This document shows positions 52,590 to 55,864 of a stretch of 55,864 bases of DNA, one piece after another. The stretch is taken from contig CAMDGM010000022.1 of assembly GCA_945898015.1 (NCBI GenBank), forward strand, positions 1 through 55,864, read 5' to 3'. The stretch comes from PVC group bacterium (GTDB lineage: Bacteria; Verrucomicrobiota; Kiritimatiellia; CAIKKV01). The notes below the pieces were generated by a model. The model saw only the letters and a program-made list of their open reading frames with translations, was not told where the DNA came from and did not search any database. The position numbers and the translations under genes are program-made. Position 1 is the first letter of the stretch. Each line of letters starts with the position of its first letter.

Positions 52590-52658
52590 ATTGAACGCCC
52601 GGTCTCTCCGTTTGCGAACCACCCGGGTGAGCAATACGTGGGGAGGCCGTTGTTGGGC
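52590..52658 (-). other. attC site A6
   Basis: The ends are TTGAACGCCCGG (from 52591) and TTGTTGGGC (to 52658). CCGGTCTCTCCGTTTGC is opposite GCAATACGTGGGGAGG, with an inner ACCACCCGGGT hairpin. It lies 5 bases after the stop of the membrane-protein gene. Confidence 0.88.
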
Positions 52659-52663
52659 TCCGA

Positions 52664-53056
52664 TCATCTATATAAACTGACGTACATGACAACTGCCATC
52701 AACGTGACGACACCGCAGACACCCGTGATCTTGATCAGTCCCGCCGTGGCGACAGCAAATCCCTTGCGTCCTGTCTCGCGACACTCGTGATCGAACACCC
52801 GACGGAGACGCGGAACGGAGAATGCGATCAGGTTGGTGCAGACAAGGCCAAGGGTCTGGCCGAAACAAAGGGCAGGAATGATGACGACGAGCGGCCAGAG
52901 TGTCCTCGTTCGCATAAAATCTCGAACCGATGTTCCCGTCAGGCTAGCCGTCGCCAGCACGATGACGTACGCCATGCCGAACGCAACCACCCAAGATATG
53001 GGTAGCATCGCGAAGCGGAGCGTATTTCCCTTTGTATTCCGAGGTTCCATTTTCAT
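52664..53056 (-). CDS. Three-helix membrane protein of unknown function (cassette gene)
   Basis: 130 residues from the ATG at 53056; the TTG two codons earlier lies inside attC A7. Hydrophobic helices are at about 15-38 (LPISWVVAFGMAYVIVLATA), 51-77 and 97-128 (ITGVCGVVTLMAVVMYVSLY). A basic cytoplasmic loop (RLRRVFDHECRETGRKG) separates the last two. No family was recognised. It is the gene immediately downstream of the intron-interrupted attC. Confidence 0.65.
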   Translation of the reverse strand: MKMEPRNTKGNTLRFAMLPISWVVAFGMAYVIVLATASLTGTSVRDFMRTRTLWPLVVIIPALCFGQTLGLVCTNLIAFSVPRLRRVFDHECRETGRKGFAVATAGLIKITGVCGVVTLMAVVMYVSLYR

Positions 53057-53111
53057 GCCCAACGTCAGCGGTCAGGCGCGGGCGGTCAGCCCGTCGTCTG
53101 CACCCTCTTGT
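53056..53111 (-). other. attC site A7, intron-interrupted (main part)
   Basis: TGCCCAAC (53056-53063) is one core end. The stem GGTCAGGCG-CGGGC pairs with GCCCG-CGTCTGCACC with wobble and bulges typical of attC. The site stops at CTCTTGT, where the group II intron begins. Its missing end, TGGCA, is found after the intron at 54976; joined they read TTGTTGGCA, which mirrors TGCCCAAC. Confidence 0.85.
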
Positions 53112-53624
53112 GTGCGCCCAGCATGGGCGCGTTGTAAATGGGGTGCAAGTCCCCTGTAGGAGGAACCGCACATGAAAATGTGAAAGAACTACTACTTGAA
53201 GCCAACGCTGGAAGGGTAACCGACCGGCGGGAGGAAGGCTAGAGGAAACCGGCGGGCCGACGAACAGAAACCGCATATAAAGGCCGACCACGATGCGACG
53301 AACTGGCACAACACAGCGAAATCGCAGGTTCAGTCGTGGAGGTAAATGCGGCGGTCGTGCCGGGACGCAACGCGTTCTTACCTGGGGAGACCCTGCTGGA
53401 GCAGTCCGGCAGGGAGTCAGCAGAGGCCGTAGTACCGAGCCGCGAGCCGGGGGACGAAAGACGCCCGTATAAACACGAACACCGGAAGACTCGATGCCGG
53501 GAAGGGCCGAACCGAACAGGAACCGTCCGACCGCGTGGAGGACATCGCCACCGCAGATGCCGGCAGGCAAGGGAACGATGAGAGCCGCTACGATGGGAAG
53601 CATGGGAAGGTTCAGGAGTAGACC
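53112..53624 (+). ncRNA. Group IIC intron RNA, domains I-IV 5' of the ORF
   Basis: This 513-base stretch has no gene. It begins with the GTGCG splice-site end and contains several GC-rich hairpins (CGCCCAGCATGGGCG; GGGGTGCAAGTCCCC). It forms the ribozyme scaffold and exon-binding part. The ORF sits in domain IV. Confidence 0.85.
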
Positions 53625-54893
53625 ATGATGGAGCAAGTTCTTAGCACGGAGAACCTGTGGGCAGCTTGGCGACGAGTCAAGTCCAACGCAGGGGCACCGG
53701 GTATCGACGGGATGACCGTCGAGGCGTTTCCGGCTTTCAGCCGGGAGCACTGGCCGAGGATACGCTCCGCGCTCATGGAGGGGACGTACAGCCCGGCGCC
53801 GGTGCGCCGGGTGTTCATTCCCAAGTCCGACGGGACACAACGTCCGTTGGGCGTGCCGACGGTGCTGGATCGCGTGATCCAGCAGGCGTTGGCGCAGGTG
53901 CTGACGCCGCTCTTTGAGAGTGGGTTCAGCAACCACAGCTATGGTTTTCGCGAAGATCGCAACGCCCATCAGGCGGTGCGGGAAGTGGAAGCCTGCTGGA
54001 AAGAGGGACGCCGCTATGCGGTGGACTGTGACCTTAAGTCCTTCTTCGATACCGTGAACCACAACCGGCTTATGGACCAGTTGCGTGAGAAGATCCGGGA
54101 CCGCAAGGTGCTGGGCCTGATCCGCCGCTATCTGCAAGCCGGGGTGGTGCTGCCCGACGGTTCCCGCGAGGCTACGCCTCAAGGGGTGCCGCAGGGTGGG
54201 CCGTTGTCACCCTTGCTGGCTAATATCGTGCTCGATCCTCTCGACAAGGAACTCGAACGGCGCGGACATCGTTTTGCCCGCTATGCCGACGACTTTCTGG
54301 TCATGGTGAAAAGCGCGAAGGCAGCCGAACGGGTGATGGCCAGCCTCACGCGATTCGTGGAAGGACGGCTTAAACTGGTAGTCAATCGAGTCAAAAGCAA
54401 AGCCGCACCTCTCAAACAATGCGCCTTTCTGGGCTTCCAGATCGGGGCAGTCGGGCGAGCGGTGTGGACGGCCAAGGCTCATGCACGCTTCAAACGACGG
54501 GTGCGAGAAATCACCCGGCGCAACCGGGGACATCGGGTGGAGGACGTCATCAACGAACTCCGCCAGTACGTCACCGGCTGGCTCCACTACTTCGGGATCA
54601 GCCACACCTATACGGCGTTGCTGGAACTGGACGAATGGCTGCGGCGAAGAGTGCGGCTTTACTACTGGAAGCAATGGAAACGGCCCCGAACTCGCCGCCG
54701 CCATCTCCTCGCCTTGGGAATCCCCCGCGACGAGGTTCACATGGCCACGCGAAGCCGTAAGGGGTATTGGCGGATGAGTGGCAACAGCCTCATCCAACGT
54801 GCCCTGACCAACTGCTGGCTGCACGAACAAGGCGTCCCCGACATGCGCACGTTATGGATTACTCTTCACTACGGGCCGAAAGCCCGTTTCTGA
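53625..54893 (+). CDS. ltrA: Group II intron reverse transcriptase/maturase
   Basis: 422 residues, ATG at 53625 behind CAGGAG. RT motifs: GIDGMTVEAF, RRVFIPKSDGTQRPLGVPTV, DLKSFFDTVNH, GVPQGGPLSPLLANI and the active site YADD (220-223). The maturase domain X (GIIM type) is at about 310-395 (RRNRGHRVEDVINELRQYVT). There is no C-terminal HNH endonuclease, as in class C. It splices the intron and copies it into new attC sites. Confidence 0.97.
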   Translation: MMEQVLSTENLWAAWRRVKSNAGAPGIDGMTVEAFPAFSREHWPRIRSALMEGTYSPAPVRRVFIPKSDGTQRPLGVPTVLDRVIQQALAQVLTPLFESGFSNHSYGFREDRNAHQAVREVEACWKEGRRYAVDCDLKSFFDTVNHNRLMDQLREKIRDRKVLGLIRRYLQAGVVLPDGSREATPQGVPQGGPLSPLLANIVLDPLDKELERRGHRFARYADDFLVMVKSAKAAERVMASLTRFVEGRLKLVVNRVKSKAAPLKQCAFLGFQIGAVGRAVWTAKAHARFKRRVREITRRNRGHRVEDVINELRQYVTGWLHYFGISHTYTALLELDEWLRRRVRLYYWKQWKRPRTRRRHLLALGIPRDEVHMATRSRKGYWRMSGNSLIQRALTNCWLHEQGVPDMRTLWITLHYGPKARF

Positions 54894-54975
54894 TCGGAAC
54901 CGCCCGGTGCGGACCCGCACGCCGGGTGGTGTGGCAGCCGGGACTGGCCCTTCGGGTCAGTCTCGGCGAGCCGAT

Positions 54976-54982
54976 TGGCATC
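54976..54982 (-). other. attC site A7, distal end after the intron
   Basis: TGGCATC resumes the attC after the intron 3' end. It supplies the GTTGGCA inverse core when joined to the TTGT before the intron. It lies 12 bases after the stop of the pterin-synthase-like gene (54995 on the minus strand). Confidence 0.75.
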
Positions 54983-54994
54983 CTGTCTCCTCTC

Positions 54995-55489
54995 CTACTT
55001 GAACGTCTTTGTCGCTGCGTTCATAGAAGATGACCGGAAAGTGATCTTCTTGATCGGCATCTTGTCCTTGAGAAGCTCGTAGAAGAGCTCGCAAAGATTC
55101 TCGCACGTGGAAACTTTCTTGGTCACAACGATCCTGTATTCCGGGTAGGACCAAGCCAGCGGGTGGTCTATCTTCTTGAGAGGAACACAATTCTTGGGGT
55201 CGTTGTTGATGCCTTCCTTCTTGTATACGGCAATCACCGCCTCCAGAAGCGGGTCGCCTTCCTGGAACAATGACGCATGGTGGAAATGGTCACACACTTC
55301 CCACGCTTTCTTGAATCCATCCTTGCATGCGTGTGCAAACCCCGTTACTGGGTCCACGGTGTCTTCAAGCTCAATGCAGAGAAGACCTGAATGCCCGTGA
55401 AGATGCTTTGCTTCTCTCGGCCATTTCATAAACCTATGCGCGTACTGGAAATCTAGGTTTACGATTGATGTGTACTTGTTGTCCGTCAT
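54995..55489 (-). CDS. 6-pyruvoyl-tetrahydropterin synthase/QueD-like protein (cassette gene)
   Basis: 164 residues, ATG at 55489 behind GAGGAG. Zinc ligands His18 (FQYAHRF), His31 and His33 (LHGH) are in family positions, and a DHFHHASLFQ segment corresponds to the catalytic-His region. The Cys four residues before HGH in QueD and PTPS is replaced here by Ala27 (EAKHLHGH). It therefore may not be a standard carboxytetrahydropterin synthase. No other queuosine or pterin gene is nearby. Its base composition is clearly more AT-rich than the chromosome to the left. Confidence 0.8.
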   Translation of the reverse strand: MTDNKYTSIVNLDFQYAHRFMKWPREAKHLHGHSGLLCIELEDTVDPVTGFAHACKDGFKKAWEVCDHFHHASLFQEGDPLLEAVIAVYKKEGINNDPKNCVPLKKIDHPLAWSYPEYRIVVTKKVSTCENLCELFYELLKDKMPIKKITFRSSSMNAATKTFK

Positions 55490-55601
55490 GACTAACTCCT
55501 CTTCTCTTGTTGGGTTGAATGACTTCTGTGTTCTTTCATTGGATTAACCGAACTGACGCTTGGACACGTTAGACTCTATATCAACCTCCTTTCGTATTGG
55601 T

Positions 55602-55675
55602 GCCAACGCTCGGCATGAGGCTTGAGGTGAACCCGCCGCGGGTTCACCGAATAGGCTCGGCGCCGTTGTTGGGTT
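55602..55675 (-). other. attC site A8
   Basis: The ends are GCCAACGC (from 55602) and GTTGTTGGGTT (to 55675). The stem GGTGAACCCG pairs perfectly with CGGGTTCACC, and flanking GCTCGGC repeats add further pairs. It also encodes the last ten codons of the HEAT-repeat gene. Confidence 0.9.
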
Positions 55676-55864
55676 GCCTCTCCCTCCACCACGCCTTCCA
55701 CTTCTCTACGTCGTGCCGGAAGGCTTGTCCAGTGAGTTTCTCCAGTGCTTGGCAAGCTTGGCTCTGCGTCTCACACTGGTCCAATGCCTTCATGAGAACT
55801 GAAATTGCTCGCTTGTCCCCAAGTGCTCCGAGTGCGTAGCACGCGGAGTCACCTGGGCACATTG
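55644..55864 (-). CDS. HEAT-repeat protein, C-terminal part (cassette gene; 5' end outside window)
   Basis: About 73 residues are present. SACYALGALGDKRAISVLMK followed by ALDQCETQSQACQALEKLTG is a PBS-lyase/HEAT-like helical repeat. The reading frame continues through the inverse core of attC A8 (QPNNGAEPIR) and stops inside it. The true start lies beyond the right edge; an ATG at 55862 is probably internal. Such proteins serve as scaffolds; no specific role can be given. Confidence 0.7.
   Translation of the reverse strand, partial: MCPGDSACYALGALGDKRAISVLMKALDQCETQSQACQALEKLTGQAFRHDVEKWKAWWRERQPNNGAEPIR

Larger units (their letters stand above)
53112..54975 (+). mobile_element. Group IIC (attC-targeting) intron
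   Basis: 1,864 bases. The 5' end GTGCGCCCAGCATGGGCGCG fits the GUGYG rule. About 510 bases of domain I-IV RNA precede the reverse transcriptase gene. After it, domain V (about 54896-54934) folds as ACC-CCCGGTGCG with CGCAC-CCGGGTGGT. Domain VI (54937-54965) folds as CCGGGACTG with CAGTCTCGG, and the intron ends GCCGAT. It lies in opposite orientation to the cassette genes, after TTGT of an attC, exactly the habit of IIC-attC introns. All parts needed for mobility appear intact. Confidence 0.92.
49726..55864 (-). mobile_element. Integron gene-cassette array (runs off the right edge)
   Basis: Eight attC or attC-like sites, about 0.4-1 kb apart (A7 to A8 is longer because of an inserted intron), each follow the stop of a small minus-strand gene by 0-20 bases. 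All but two have the expected ends on the plus strand (YYYAAC and GTTRRR) with an internal imperfect palindrome. Gene content is toxin-antitoxins, lipoproteins and unknown proteins, as in chromosomal integrons. No integrase gene or attI is inside the window; given the orientation it should lie to the right of 55,864. Without it the segment could also be an integrase-less cluster (CALIN). Confidence 0.85.

Noticed and set aside
52944-54182. 412-codon minus-strand frame across the intron and attC A7
   Set aside because: It runs through the ribozyme RNA and antisense of the reverse transcriptase; no protein family resemblance.
55500-55530. TTGTTGGGTTG near the pterin-synthase-like start as another attC
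   Set aside because: Only one core-like end is present; no YYYAAC partner at a suitable distance and no stem.
49787-55864. Integron integrase or attI within the window
   Set aside because: No tyrosine-recombinase reading frame is present; the only recombination-type enzyme is the intron reverse transcriptase.

Overview
The window is GC-rich bacterial chromosome. Its gene content suggests the PVC superphylum, most likely a Verrucomicrobiota or Kiritimatiellota-like organism. The reasons are the MoxR/DUF58/BatA/von Willebrand/DUF4175 operon, the large type II secretion cluster, secreted proteins ending in a VPMFYRV-type segment, a FHA-sigma54 activator beside a Ser/Thr kinase, and pseudopilin-like proteins. 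The taxonomic call is inference; there is no 16S gene here.

Region 1 (1-15,500, minus strand) is one tightly coupled operon: MoxR ATPase, DUF58 protein, BatA-like membrane protein, a second von Willebrand protein, a 2,210-residue membrane protein that is mostly Ala/Gln coiled coil, and a secreted squalene-cyclase-like repeat protein that runs off the left edge. A good -24/-12 (sigma54) promoter precedes moxR. The divergent gene (15,695) encodes an FHA-sigma54 activator, followed convergently by a Ser/Thr kinase. This reads as a phospho-signalling-controlled, envelope-associated system.

Region 2 (19,350-31,500, minus) holds rplM-rpsI with a near-consensus promoter and a terminator. It then holds an 11-gene type II secretion operon (gspE-F-G-H-I-J-K-L-M-D plus a lipoprotein), with no gspC or prepilin peptidase. 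A small nested palindrome is carried in frame inside gspJ, and a 127-nt cloverleaf-like palindromic element lies between gspE and tpx.

Region 3 (31,700-49,700) is ordinary chromosome: thiol peroxidase, GH31 glycosidase with a discoidin domain, orphan ExbD, a beta-hydroxyacid dehydrogenase, PAS-SpoIIE phosphatase, a tandem metallo-beta-lactamase protein, an SDR, aconitase, isocitrate dehydrogenase, a Crp-family regulator, RecQ, a secreted glycosidase-like protein and an M23 peptidase. Short heptamer or hexamer repeat arrays and palindromes occupy several intergenic gaps here and in Region 1.

Region 4 (49,726-55,864, minus) is an integron gene-cassette array: eight attC or attC-like sites separate small genes. 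These are MazEF, a pseudopilin-like protein, two lipoproteins, a ribbon-helix-helix/PIN pair, a membrane protein, a pterin-synthase-like protein and a HEAT-repeat protein. One attC is split by a complete group IIC intron with its reverse transcriptase, in the opposite orientation, as expected for attC-targeting introns. No integrase gene is in the window; the upstream end of the array lies beyond the right edge.
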